Below, in pieces: positions 21,345 to 33,300 of a DNA stretch of 64,000 nt; position 1 is the first letter of the stretch, and each line of letters begins with the position of its first letter. A program made the translations under genes and the position numbers. The notes below the pieces were generated by a model that ran no database searches, was not told the DNA's origin, and was given only the letters and a program-made list of their open reading frames with translations. Source of the DNA: Haemaphysalis longicornis (lineage: Eukaryota; Arthropoda; Arachnida; Ixodida; Ixodidae); contig CM023449.1 of NCBI GenBank assembly GCA_013339765.2, positions 110,105,849 through 110,169,848 on the forward strand. The letters run 5' to 3'.

Positions 21345-24300
21345 ATGCGCCTGAGTGAGCTCTTCAGAATGAATACAAAGAGCAATCAGTGCGATCAAAG
21401 CGGCACAATATGACAACAGCCAGCACAACGTTTTATAAAAACAATTACTTGACTTCACTCAATGCAAGCATGAAAATTTTGATTGTGCGAAGTCCCACTG
21501 CAGATTACGTTTGTGAGTCAAAGTAGATTCGGGCTTTTTGATTGGCCGAATCTGTTCCTGTGGTCACCGCTATTTTTTATGTAGGCGTATAGTGGCAAAG
21601 CTTATACGTTGACATTTCTGTGTGTGCACGTGCCCCAGTCCTTTGTACGCTAGCCATTTTTCTATTCACCATGAAAAGAATGTGAATTTGGTTCTCATTC
21701 TGTGGTAATTATGAATGAATGAATTGTTTATTTCCACTTATATGCATACCATGTACGTTTACAGTGGCGGGGCAAAAAAAAAGCTGTACTATGCAGCTTG
21801 ACTAGTAGCACTTGGCCCCGTAAGGTAAAAAGAAGGACAAGGTGGTCAGCATTTCAGACAACCTATCCGTAACTGAGACAAAAAATCAACGCAAGAAAAT
21901 GAGAGGCCATTGTTCTCCGGGTAAGGTTAGGCTCCTTGCTGAATTTAATGATCAGTCCGAAATTTAGTACGCATGATTGGTAGGAGGCACATTTGGTTCA
22001 CACGGGCGATGTCATTCATCATGTGGCTTGCATGCATCTTTTGTGTTTTTTACACGAATACTTAGCTCTGTTCCGAATGCCCGATTAGCGTGGCGCATGT
22101 ACTCCGCGTCTTGGTCGAGAACTGCCCGGCCTTGCGTGGATTTGTTGCTTACAAGGACACAAAATTTTCCTGGAAGCGAGAGGCCAACAGCTGCGGTGTA
22201 AAAATATACGAAAATGATAGATTTTTTGTTTTATTCTTATACATACGATCGCATAATGCGCTGCGAACCTGAGGATCTGGTTTGTGTTCACCCTCTGATA
22301 CAAGCTGAGAAGCCAGCAACACGGCGTTTGACGTCTACCGCGTGCCAGCCGCACCTAGACCCTTTTTCAACCGTTGTTTGCGGTATTTTAAGTTCAGGGC
22401 ACTTTAGTGGACCGGCTTCTCGACATAGATCGTCCTTGGTCACACTATCTGGCCACCGCAGCCACGCGGCGTCAAGGACCTAAAGAGAGGCTTCGAAAAG
22501 ATACCCGATTGTGCCTCGATTCAGCCTTTCGGCGAAAAGGTAAACAACAGGTTTACATGAGCAGAACCGTTCGAAACACCTGAAATCGCTAGAACTGGTC
22601 ATACATATGCCCATTCCTTAGCGCAAAGAAAACCGACGGTACACCTAACGCAAAATATATGTAATTAACCGGCAGGCACCACATCCGTTTAGCTAGGAAT
22701 TCTAATGGGGTTGGCTTTACGATTGTAAGTAAAAAAAATTGGACGCCGAACAAAAACTACCAATTCAAAATGGCGCAGAAAGGCTCCGGCACGTCCCAGA
22801 TGAAGCAAGCCCTAAAAAGTAGCAGTGGCTTAGCTCGTCTATGCCAGGATATACGTAGTGTGAGTTAAGGTTCAGCTGGTTATTCTTAGCTTTCCTGGTT
22901 GTCTAGTAATAGCTTGATTGTGATGCTGACTGCTGCTTCAATGACACACACACGGGATACGCGTTATGTGGCACATGTATATTTATCAAGCGGCTCGGGC
23001 GCAGGATCACCAATCACCCCATGTCTAAGCTGCTTCTACAGGCGCACGCCGGTGTTGCTGCGATGAACGAGCCATCGGTTTCACACCCGGCCACCCATCG
23101 CATGATCATCAATTGGACCGGGCCGCCACGTGCCGCGCTTGCGCAGCACGGCTCTTCAGAAGACACGCGAAGCTGCTCAACCTCGGCCAGTGTAGCTCAC
23201 GCTACAAAAGAACAGAACTCCTGCTCGGGCGGTTGCAGGCAGGACAAGAAAGAAAAGATAAAGGAACGGATTCGAGATGTCCAGGGAGAAGGCACGCGAA
23301 CAGAGCGATGGCAGGAAAATTCAATTTCCTACAACAAACAAGTGTTTATATCATCACGAGAGGATCAATACAAGGAGGGCAAACACGAGAGGTGTCGTAG
23401 CAACGAGCAATGAGCGGTGCCACAGCTCGCATGGGAAATCACAGTTCTGTACTTCAGACAGCTTTGACGTTGAGTGGAACTGCTTTACTTTTTTGGCCCA
23501 GTGGCCACTTCAGCTTGTTTGGCGGCAGCTTTCCTCTATCGCTCATTTTGTGGTTAAAAGTGGAGCCATTCCGCCATAGACGTGCTGGTTCAATCATCTT
23601 TTGTCATTTGCTGGATCCTGCCCCTGCTTCACGCTTCACTTTACGGCACGCATCAACATGTACAAAAGGCGTCATGGCGCGTACTTTATGCTCGAGCGAA
23701 ACGCCGACGTAGGCCGTCGATCAGGTGAGGGATGCCGACACAAGGACACAGAGCGACTACGATTCAACAAATGAAAGAACGAGGAAATATATAAACAAAC
23801 GAACGAACGAACCCACACGGACGCCTCGCGCTATCAAATGCCTCGCTCTTAAGTGACATGTACAGAAAATTTTCTTAGCTGCAAGGCATTTTCATTTCCC
23901 TTTTTTTTTTTTGAGGATGCAGAACAAAGGTGAACGACATCCCACCCTTAAACAGCTCCGTTGTAAACTGGTCCCCAACGCTGCCAGGGTTACTATGAAA
24001 GCTTTCTGTTTATATTACGCCGTAGTAAAAAGGTAGTAGGCTATTTATCCTCGATAAACTACAGCGTGTTGTAAGAAGGACACTACTCCTTTTAGACTAT
24101 TTTATTTAGAAACCCTCTCATCGTTCTCACCCAAATCTTACGCAAAAGGTCTTCATCTAGCGCACATTTGTGTAACAATATCACGGGTGGCCACAGTACA
24201 CCGTTTTTTTAGCGGTGTAAGATATGCGCCCGTGTAAAAAAAACGCGCCCATCTCCCCGCGAGGGGGGCTCGAGTAAATGCGTCGCATAGGGGGTGGGTG

Positions 24301-24405
24301 TATTGCGTTAACGTTTAGTGTTTGGGGGGTTGGTGCTATCACGTGTACACCACGCAGCTATCACGCCGCTAGCACGCCGCTGAGTCGCGAGCGCACGCCG
24401 CTGAT
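21345..24405. other. No gene seen
   Basis: About 3 kb with no recognisable element. The longest frame (23021-23413 plus, 130 codons) is polar and without motifs. Short simple repeats occur (AACG units near 23795-23812). Confidence 0.4.
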
Positions 24406-24690
24406 GATGTAGTTTGAATGCGTCAACGATATAAGGCGCGTTCGTAGCCTTTGATTCTGTGTCGGTTTTGTGGCGCTGTGGGAACGGCACCATATACCTC
24501 GCGTTCCGCCCACAGGTAGTGAATGCGTTGTATCAGCAGCTTCTTGACGTAGTTTAAATGAGTCAAGTATATAAGGCGCGTTCGTAGCCTTTCATTCTGT
24601 GTCGGTTTTGTGGCGCAGTGGGTAGAGCACCATGTACCTTGCGTTCCGCCCGCAGGGTCGTGGGATCGAAACCAGGCGCCGGTAACTGTT
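24405..24690 (+). repeat. Tandem duplicate of a tRNA-like unit
   Basis: A unit beginning GTAGTTTGAATG, then TATATAAGGCGCGTTCGTAGCC, TTCTGTGTCGGTTTTGTGGCGC and CCTTGCGTTCCGCCCGCAGG, occurs twice in the same orientation (about 24412-24525 and 24548-24660). The second copy keeps a Pol III-like A box (TGGCGCAGTGGGTAGAGCAC) and B box (GTGGGATCGAAACC). In the first copy both are eroded (TGGCGCTGTGGGAACGGCAC). A TATA-like TATATAAGG sits about 35 bases before each A box. It could be a tRNA-derived SINE family or a duplicated tRNA pseudogene with upstream flank. Confidence 0.6.
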
Positions 24691-25102
24691 ATTTCTTTTT
24701 ATAGTGTAGGGGAGGCTGGCTGCTGCGGACGCCGACGCACGGGTGACATCGTGAGTTATACAAATGCTCTGCATTTAAAATATGGCCGGGTGAATGTTTC
24801 CGTACGCAAATACATACAAATGCCAAAAGACTTAGGTTGCGCCCATAGACAAACGAGTTTTAGATGCTACGCTGAGAGGAGCATCTCTTGCCGGCGGCCC
24901 TGTCCTTCCTGCGTCGTTGTGGTCCGCGTCCGCACAGCTGCGTCTCTCCTCCGCTCACCCCCTCTCCTCTCACCGTGATATCGCGCCCTCTCCCCCAAAT
25001 TCTGTGGCGCGCGCAGTACGGCGCGCTCTCTCACTCCGCCGGTGGGCGGCGCTCTGCGCATGTGCAGCGGCCTCTCTCTCCGCGGTCTCCTCTCTTTCGG
25101 GC

Positions 25103-25229
25103 GCGCTGCGCATACAAGCGGAGGGCCGCGTTCCGGTCGGTCTCTCTGTCGACGGTCGTCCGCGCTGCGCTTACAAGCAGATGGCCGCGCTCCGGCCGGT
25201 CTCTCTGTCGACGGTCGTCCGCGCTGCGC
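25103..25229 (+). repeat. 59-bp tandem repeat, about 2.15 units
   Basis: GCGCTGCGC recurs at 25103, 25162 and 25221, giving a period of 59. The units contain ACAAGCGGAGGGCCGCG / ACAAGCAGATGGCCGCG and a shared GGTCTCTCTGTCGACGGTCG. The whole region from 24890 is pyrimidine- and CG-rich. Open frames through it are low-complexity artefacts. Confidence 0.85.
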
Positions 25230-25231
25230 CT

Positions 25232-25294
<63 letters not shown>
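25232..25294. repeat. (CT)n microsatellite
   Basis: About 31 uninterrupted CT units. On either strand they give long Leu-Ser or Arg-Glu pseudo-proteins, which should not be annotated as genes. Confidence 0.97.
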
Positions 25295-25297
<3 letters not shown>

Positions 25298-25430
25298 GCA
25301 TTACAAGACGATTGCTCACGCAATTCGAGTAATCGACCCAACGGAAACGCACAATGGAACCCCCTTCAGCGTCGCATCCCACCAGGGTTCCCGCGAGGAG
25401 AGGTGGGTGCAATTTTTTTTCATCGTCAAC

Positions 25431-25442
25431 AAACAGAAACTA
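25431..25442. repeat. Left 12-bp target-site duplication of Penelope-like element
   Basis: aaacagaaacta is repeated exactly at 27035-27046. The two copies abut the outer ends of the inverted terminal repeats. Confidence 0.75.
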
Positions 25443-25689
25443 GTATAATGTGCTGTTGGGCTAGTTGGTGCATTATGTATCACAAAACGTGCGCTAAAAG
25501 GACATAGAGACTGACAAAGGAAGACGGACGATGCGCAACTCACAACTATTTATTTGCAGGAACAGAAGTTGCCTTAAATAGGCTTCTACAAGACAGAAAA
25601 AACACAAAAGCAGATAGTAAAATCGATGGCAACACCACAATACTCAGAGCCCGCCTACCGCTTCTTGTCTAAAAAAACGAAACTCATTG

Positions 25690-25986
25690 CTAAAAAAGTG
25701 GTAATGATGGTTCACTGATACACCCCTCGCAATTTTTTTTAATTAAGTAGGATTCTGAAAGCTCACTCGCCACAGTGTCATGGTTTCTGTCAATGATAAT
25801 GGTTTCTTTGAGGCGTGGCGTACAACCACAATCACGGCAATGCAAGGGAAAGTGTGATCCTGTGCCTATCTTGATTGATAAATCGTCCTCCCTGAGGCGA
25901 TCATTTATGCAACGTCCGCTGTGCCCAATATATACCTCGTCACAAGTGAGCGGTATCTGGTAAACTATGCCAACTTTGCATCCCAC
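25690..25986 (-). pseudogene. GIY-YIG endonuclease domain of the Penelope-like element
   Basis: The frame of 98 codons opens with VGIVYQIPLTCDEVYIGHSG, the GIY...YIG strand pair of Penelope endonucleases. It continues with RCINDRLRE, carrying the conserved Arg, and a Cys/His pair (HCRDCGC) typical of this lineage, then ends with ETIIIDRNHDTVASELSESYLI. This domain cuts target DNA before reverse transcription. The frame is open across the domain. Upstream (25987-26200) the linker has stops, so no fusion protein with RT is possible. The last part of the domain is present again in inverted orientation at 26690-26760. Confidence 0.8.
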
Positions 25987-26132
25987 GTACTCTTGGCGTG
26001 ATTCTTACCACATGCATTAGGCTTCTTTTTTTCCGGCGACACGGCTGCACAACCCACCTAGCTTGCGTGTGGTGCAGAAAACACAATCGGAACCCGATAC
26101 TTCGTAGGAACCCACATAAGGTTGTGAGCTAC

Positions 26133-26690
26133 TTAATGGGAATATGGCACCACCTCAGGCCTCGTTTTCTTTTTGGCTGCAACCTTAGGTTTGACCCGCT
26201 TACGCTTTAGTTTTTGAAGCAACGCCTCAGAAACAGCCGCCAGTAGTGACCGAGGGTACCGGGCATCCAATATTCGAGAGACCTGGGGGTAAAACTGGTT
26301 TGCATACGATAAGTACAAGACTTTTGTATAGAGGACTCCAAGCACATCAAGGCTATCGCACGTTTTACAGTTTTTGAGTCAGCTGATTCAAAGGGCAGGA
26401 TCCCTTTGGTCGCGCGGGGACAAAACATTCAACACACATGTTTTTCTGCTACGCAGAAGTCAATATCTAAAAACCTCAGGTTATGCCCCTTTTGCATTTC
26501 GTGCGTAAACTTCAAGCTGCCACCCAAGTTTCTGAACGTCGCTAAAACTTCTGCGACGCTTTCTCGGTAACTCAGACCCTCCCGCCTTTTCAAAACGATC
26601 AAGCTGTCATCCACGTATATAAAGATTTTTTGGACCATTCCACTGTCCATATCACGTAGTAAATTACAGTGTAACCACGAAAAAAAATTG
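26133..26690 (-). pseudogene. Reverse transcriptase fragment of the Penelope-like element
   Basis: From the junction at about 26690 downward the minus strand reads FFSWLHCNLLRDMDSG, then MVQKIFIYVDDSLIVLK with the YVDD catalytic box (near 26605-26616), and GGSLKFTHEMQKGHNLRFLDIDF. This is the Penelope-type palm and thumb. The frame is open from the junction to 26429 and then broken by stops. The 25 residues ahead of it in the same open frame (26764-26690) are not RT. They are the antisense of the duplicated endonuclease end, a direct sign of the junction. N-terminal RT motifs are missing. Confidence 0.8.
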
Positions 26691-27034
26691 CGCCTCAAAG
26701 AAACCATTATCATTGACAGAAGCCATGACACTGTGGCGCGTGAGCTTTCAGAATCGTACTTCATTAAAAAAAAATTGCGAGGGTTGCATCAGTGAACCAT
26801 CAGTACCACTTTTTAGCAATGAGTTTCGTTTTTTTAGACAAGAAGCGGTTGGCGGGCTCTGAGTATTGTGGTGTTGCCATCGATTTTACTATCTGCTTTT
26901 ATGTGTTTTTTCTGTCTTGTAGAAGCCTGTATAAGGCAACTTCTTTTCCTGCAAATAAATAGTTGTGAGTTGCGCATCGTTCGTCTTCCTTCGTTTGTCT
27001 GTATGTCCATTTAGCGCAAATTTTCGTGATACAT

Positions 27035-27046
27035 AAACAGAAACTA
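27035..27046. repeat. Right 12-bp target-site duplication of Penelope-like element
   Basis: Exact match to 25431-25442 (aaacagaaacta), directly following GTGATACAT at the outer end of the right inverted arm. Confidence 0.75.
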
Positions 27047-27049
27047 AAC

Positions 27050-28655
27050 GCACCGGGTGCATTGAATAACAACTGACAAGGAAATTCAGATTGCAACCTC
27101 TGTGTAACTTTCTTGCGCGATCAAGGCAGCCGTTTCCACAAATACATTTTTGAAGACGCTCTTTCTTGTTGGAACACCCTGTGCAGAACTGAACGCGAAC
27201 GTAAATATCCGTAAATATTTTACAGTGTTGTGGTTAGAGCTAGTTCTAATCCATTTACCATTTTTAAGTACCAGATATTTAGACACAGGTTGAAAATAGA
27301 CATGTCTAGAGCATGCATCTCCTTATCGACCCCTGTCTCAATGTTTGGCGCTTGAAAATCTTATTACGTAAATGTAGTATAGGTAAATGTCGTGAATACC
27401 GTACGTAAAAGCACACGATGTTCGTTTGCGCAAACCCGTTAATTTCCTAGAGGCCGAGACAATGTCTGAAAATAGGGTGGCACTTTCTGGAATTTTTCAG
27501 TTTAAATGGAATAAGTTGTGTTGGAAATAACCATAACACTTTTTTATATTTTAATATGATGAATTGTTGTTTTTCGGATAGGTGCTTTTATATTAGAGAC
27601 CTCATGTCATATTCCTTTCTAAAACGCTAAACAAGAAATATTTGAAGCATCTACACCCTCGGAAATTATACGTCGCTAAGAAGCAGTAGGAGCAAGCTCT
27701 CCTTCAGGGAAGCGAGGTTTGTCACTGTTCTCACAGAATTCCGGGGAGTAATTATTGCGTTGTTACTTTTGCAGTAGCGCGAGCGTCCCGAGTTCAATTT
27801 ACACAGCACCGACCAGCGATCGGCTTTATTCTGTCGCTTGCAGCCCTCCCATATTTATTAGAATATAGTAAGTTCAGAAACGCATATTGCGTTTCTACAT
27901 GGAAAGCACGCTCTCACAAAGTAAGTGTAGAACATATAAAAATTCTATAATGGCAATTCCTTCAAACGAAAAAATAAAATCAATGGTCTAGCAGTTTCGA
28001 CATCGTGCACGAGCCACCCTAGTTTCCCCTACCCTGCCATCATTTTAAGCGTTCCCATTCTGTTTTTCTGTCGTTCCCACCAGGCGAGCAAACGGAGACT
28101 GTCCACTTCTCCAGAGGGTTTTTGATACTCCTCGGTGGCGTTCACGTCTTACTATCCTATGAAATATGCATGACGTCACTGTCGTTCCGCTGCCAAATGC
28201 TAATGATTCCGTGGATATACGGCCCTCGAATCCTACATGTCCTACTGGGTTCCCAGTACTTTAGTACACGCGGTACTTTTTCCGCTATTTGTGTACTTGT
28301 TTGTAGTGTAGGAAGTAGTGCTTGTTGGGCTGTATATGGAAACCGATTGTGTATCTACCTGTCTATGTGTCTGTCTGTCTGTTTGTCTGTTGGTCTGTCA
28401 CCCGAATCAACCGGTCGTATCGTGACCCACAACTGGGCCGCCGAAAAGTAACGCGTCAGCCGCATATCGCCCGTGGGATTTTATTGGTCACGGGACCATG
28501 GATGGATCAATGCACCTTACTAATGGAGAAGAAGCTAACGGAGAAATGCAGGAGAAATGGAAAAGAAGTTTGCTTTAGAGGAGCGCGAAGGGAGGAGAGA
28601 ATAAAAAAGAAAGGATAAATGTAATAAGACAGACGAAGAAGAAAACACATGCACC
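27050..28655. other. No gene seen
   Basis: AT-rich sequence without a recognisable element. A short TCTG-type simple repeat lies at about 28366-28400. Confidence 0.4.
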
Positions 28656-28659
28656 CCCC

Positions 28660-28840
28660 CGTCAAATGACGACGATGGTTGAACGCGAAGCTTTCTCTTC
28701 ACGGATCCTTTGGTTTCCCGTCCAGGTTTTCCCAACTGCTTCGACCGTGTCGAAATGGAGAAATCGGTTCGACGCCGGCTTCATAGCGGGAGGGACCGAG
28801 GTTCGATTCCGGCCACCCGAAGTGTTTCTTTCTTTCCTTC
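28660..28840 (+). repeat. Possible tRNA-like or SINE fragment
   Basis: GGGACCGAGGTTCGATTCCGGCCACCC near 28792-28818 fits a Pol III B box (GGTTCGATTCC) in a tRNA T-arm setting, followed by a pyrimidine-rich TTTCTTTCTTTCCTTC tail. I cannot find a clear A box at the right distance, so this is only a candidate SINE remnant. Confidence 0.35.
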
Positions 28841-28917
28841 GGCGTTTCCGCGTTGAAAACGTCATCACTATGCGTCATCACTTTAAAGTTTTGTAGATAG
28901 AGGAGGCTATGTGAAAA

Positions 28918-30060
28918 CAGGAGGGAGAGGTAGGTGGTAACAAGTGCGTTGCGTGTGGGGACAGCGTGGGAAAGCAAAGAGATAGATGATGTTGCCTAGT
29001 AGTGGGTAGAAGGAGTTCCAGGGGAGGTAGAGAAATATCAGGAAAGTGGAGGAGGAGAGGCCGAGAAAAAAAGGCGGTGAGGGGCACTTAAGTATAGCGG
29101 AAGAAGGAAGGCATAATAGAGTCAAATGGGGTTGGCAAAAGAATTGGGCGATCATCCGCACTGATCGTCCGGCCAAAGTTGGTGTGCGAAACCCCTCAAA
29201 TATCCTTCCTGTTAACTGATTCTGTCCTGTTACCAGCTCGCACTAGAATTGCCTTCCATCCTCCATTTTTTTCATCAGTGACGCTGCGCATTTTGAATCC
29301 GCCCTCAACGACCATTTCTTTTAACTGCCCGACTGTTTTTTTCGTTGTTGTTTATGGTTTTAAGTTCTCCTTTCTGTAACGCTTCACGGGCTTGAGAGCA
29401 AAACAAATGAAATGAAATGAAATGGAATAAGCATGAATCCAATATATGCAGAATGGGTACAGGAAGAAGTGAAATCGCATGAGGAAGGTGTGGTAGCGAG
29501 AAGGGGTGACACGCATCATCATCCAGAGCCCATTCATGTCCCCTGGAATACATAGGCATCTCCAATTCATCTTCAACCACTCCTGATATGGTCTTCTTGA
29601 GCCCATTCTATGCCACCAAACGTTCCTATTTCGGGAGAAAATACCAAGGGGATTGGGAGGTAATCGAATAGATACAGGGCGATAGGGATAATATTAGGTA
29701 AAGGAGAGCGATGAGAATTGAGGTGTGGGGAATAAGAAAGAAGATATTGAAAGGAGAAAGCAGAAGGAAGGGGGAAGAGAAGCAGCAGAAGATAGAAGAT
29801 CGGATGGCACTGATTGTGAATGAAAGTGGTAGGACTGAGAAAGGTTGAGGAAAAGGGCATTGTAAGGGGAAGTTAAGAAGGAAACAAATAGAGGGGAAAA
29901 GACACGGGAGTAAAGTTAGCGTAGAGATATCTGCGCGGGAGTGGGGAAGGGGAACGTTAAAAGGGTGACACTGAAATGTAGCATTGAGGCAGTGTGGGTG
30001 CTTCAAAGAGTATAAAGGGACAGAAGAAGGTGAATGAGAGGATCGAAGGCTGAGGGGTGG
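28918..30060. repeat. Strongly purine-biased region
   Basis: The plus strand is dominated by G and A in two blocks (about 28918-29130 and 29620-30060), separated by a mixed stretch. The block at 29400-29425 has AAATG pentamers. The minus-strand frame 29626-30309 (227 codons) reads as Ser/Pro/Leu/Phe-rich because of this bias. I do not regard it as a gene. A small hairpin (arms 30264-30271 and 30281-30288, AGCCCCGG) follows. Confidence 0.5.
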
Positions 30061-30309
30061 AACATGATGGTATGAAGCGGAGAAAAAAGAGGCCGTTCTG
30101 CTGCTTCGCAAAGAAAACGGCGGGAGATTTTTCTTCCAGAATGTTACCGTCGAGAGCTTGTTGCTGCTCCTAAGGAGTGGGTACCGGTCCAGCGTGTGTT
30201 GTTGGTGTACCTTGGCGTACGAGGATGCGTGCTCAAGAGGACTCATATTGGTATATGGAACCAAGCCCCGGCTCTCTGCCCCGGGGCTCGCCGAAAACAC
30301 ATGACACAT

Positions 30310-33300
30310 GTAGGCGCTGTGTGGCCGCTTTAAGTAAAGCCTCTGGGGTGGAGTGAGTGCAAGCAGGTGATAACTTTGACATTTACACGCAGTGCAACCG
30401 TACGGGCACTAAGAAAATGTGTTCCTTGCAGCCGTGTAGCTGTGTTACGGGTGGATATAAACTGTGCGTGTCGCATTTTGCCATGCACCTGCATTAAAAG
30501 TTGCTTGAAAAATTTCGTGTTGCATGTAGGCGATGCACATTACGACATAGAGACGTCGCCTTTGTTAAGTAAATTTATTCACCTTTCAGATTTACCAGTT
30601 TCAGGAACGAAAACTACTATACCCGATTATTTGTATCACGCTTCTTTAACTGCAAAAGCATCGGATATTGCGAAACACGTTGTGTGTGACTCGTTCGAGT
30701 GGTCGTTTGAGCTTTGATAACGCTTGCGTTCTAAGGACGTCTGCTCTTTATCAGAGAAGCTGGTTCTGCCATAACCAATGCAAGGTGAGCGCAGTGAAAC
30801 CAAGAAAAAGTGTTTTCTTTGAGATTATTTCGATATAAATATTCTGAAAATCACATTAAATCTATTTATTTCACTGATATGGTAGCCTATCCCGCAATCG
30901 TACGCTAAACAGAAATTCAGAAAAATTTTTGGGGTTTATGCTTTCAAACTAATCGTTCTCAATACAAAATGTTATGATTTTGAGATTCATTTCTACGAAA
31001 CACATGCCCTACTTTGGTCCTCACGTGAGTGAGGTTCAATTTACACAAGACGGTCTCTGTTCCAGAAAGGAATCATAGTTATTTGTTCTTCTGTTTTGTG
31101 CCAAAGGGAAAATGGTTCTTAATATAGGATATCATGCACGTCGTTTTTATTAAGTGATGTACAACACATTTTCGCATATTAACTGGACCCATAAGGGAAT
31201 GAGAATATTTAGTCCATCATAAATACAACTCAATTGCGGCGGGAATTGATGAACATGTCTGTCGTAATCAGATCAATTCCAAGAATTAGATCAAAAAGTG
31301 ACATTCGATTAAAGGTCACAGTTAACAATAGTACAATTGACAGCCACAAACTCATCTTCAAAACTTACAAATCCACATAGAGAAAATTATTTCACCTGTA
31401 CATCAATAAATTTAAGAGTCTTGAGCTATAGGTCAGAATTCAACGATAGGTAACAGCATATTGACATGTAATGAAACTATAGGATTGTTATACACATCAG
31501 CCAAAGATTTCAGTGCTTGTCTAATCGGTGGCATTTTTGACACAGTTAAAAATGCGATTAGAGATTAGAGCACCGTTAAGCTTAGTAAACCGTGGGCCAT
31601 AAGTTTTGCAACACACCGATAAGTAAAATTATTTATCTGTTGCAGCTGTGGTGGCCCTTTCGGGAGTGAAATCTATGGTTGGACGGACGCCCATGTGGTC
31701 GGGGTGGGTCATTATACAACGGGGAATAAATTTCGTGAGTATAAAAATATCATGCGGAAACGGCTTTACAACCCTAACATTTTAGGAACAGTTTCATCTT
31801 CGTTTAACAAATAGATGAAACTGAACGGTATAACCAGGGCTCCTTGAAAAGCTGTTTGATAGGGTGCGTATGTTTCGAGGACGCAGTAATCCTTAGAACT
31901 CTTTTATGCACTTGTCCTACAACTTCATCTCTGTCTCGCATGGTGTGTAGGTTTGCACTTCCACATATCATTCATTGGTAATTATTGTAGAATATTTCAC
32001 CAGGTTGTTATGTGTGAGCAAATTTTATTGCTACATACAGAACTGTGGTGCGCACCCACTCTCGTTATGGTGAATTATATAGCTAGACTGTCATGTATGA
32101 GCACGGTTTTGTTGCTTTATAATTGGCACAGTAGTTTTATTTTGTTCCTAAACTTAGTTGAGAGCACACGAGAACGCTATATACGTATTACTTACTTGGG
32201 ATACTATTCCTGAGCTTTTTATTTCATGAAGAATTGGAGTGCAGTGCACACTAGGCTAGTGGGTCCCATATTATTTTCAAGTAACAAATTACTGTAATGA
32301 ACGCTTTTTTACTCACTAGGGACGCTAAATAGTACACCATTCGGAGACAGGAATCCGGCAGAACAGCTGTAGCTGAGACATGCTCTTCAATGTAATTTCG
32401 AGATATTGGCTCGACGCAGAATTGTAATGCACCGGAAGCGGTAGAGTAATATGAGCTTTGAGCAGATTTATATTACACTAAGGTGTTTAGAATAAAGCAT
32501 AAGTTTCGCTACTTCTATTTTTGTATGAGGGCTTTCGGCATTTCCTGAAGCGATTCCCCACTCAGATACTCCACAAGCCATTGCCTGAGGCTGGACGTTA
32601 ACGCCGGATGCAACTTTCTTTTTTCAAGTAAAGATAGGAAACTCGAACTAGCAAATGCCCTGGGGAAATGAGCCGGAACCTCGATCATGGTAGAAAGCTT
32701 TTAGTCGAGGCTTGACTCGAAGTAGAGCCTAATTGGGGGTCTGCATTTAAGAGGCTCCTAATCACCCCGGAAATGCTTAAAAATATTTCTTGCTTTTCAA
32801 AGCCGATGCTCCACTTTGTCCGGCATTTTTTTTATGTACCTGGGCTCTCGGGCGTGAAATAAATGCGATTTAAAATAGAACAGAGAACAAGTAGAGTAGG
32901 AATGCTTCTTTTCAGTTTTGAACTTCCTTTCTTGGTAACAAATAAAGAAGGCATCTCTCCTGATTTGCCTTCTTGTCTGGAATTTCTGATCTCGAATGCG
33001 GGCAAGGGCAACAGATCACGTGGAGATCTGGTGTAACTTGAATACCAAAATAGCTACCTTGTTTTAAAGAGAATGAGTGGGGTTCAATCGGTTTCTATGC
33101 ACACGGACTACGTCCACATTTACAACATGTTTTAATTTGAAATGATTTTTGCTTAACTAGGCAAAGGACCTAAAGTGGCATTCAAATTTATCAACCAAAT
33201 TTCTGCCAACGGATGAGATCATGGAGTAGGCTTTGGAGCCAAAATACTACTAGCACAAATACTAGCACAAATATATACGTATTTACAACATACAAAAATC

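Larger units (their letters stand above)
25443..27034 (-). mobile_element. Penelope-like retroelement copy with inverted terminal repeats
   Basis: Minus-strand reading gives RT fragment, linker, GIY-YIG endonuclease and 3' terminus. The right end (26690-27034) is an inverted copy of the left end (about 25483-25815). The two arms match over about 335 bases with scattered differences and include the endonuclease C-terminal codons, the string TTTTTTTAGACAAGAAGCGG and the AATAAATAGTTGTGAGTT segment. The left end extends about 40 bases further, with TTGGGCTAGTTGGTGCAT. Penelope-like elements are known to carry long terminal repeats in either orientation and 5'-truncated copies. Exact 12-bp duplications flank this copy, so the inverted form was integrated as one unit. 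Confidence 0.85.

Noticed and set aside
24867..25507. Several 180-196 codon frames on both strands
   Set aside because: All run through the (CT)n array and the 59-base repeats, where stops are absent for compositional reasons.
29626..30309. 227-codon minus-strand open frame
   Set aside because: Composition follows the purine-rich plus strand (Ser, Pro, Leu, Phe). There is no motif, and it overlaps a region of obvious nucleotide bias.
30367..30717. 116-codon Cys-containing frame
   Set aside because: Considered as a secreted protein, but it has no signal peptide, no regular Cys pattern and no splice or promoter context.
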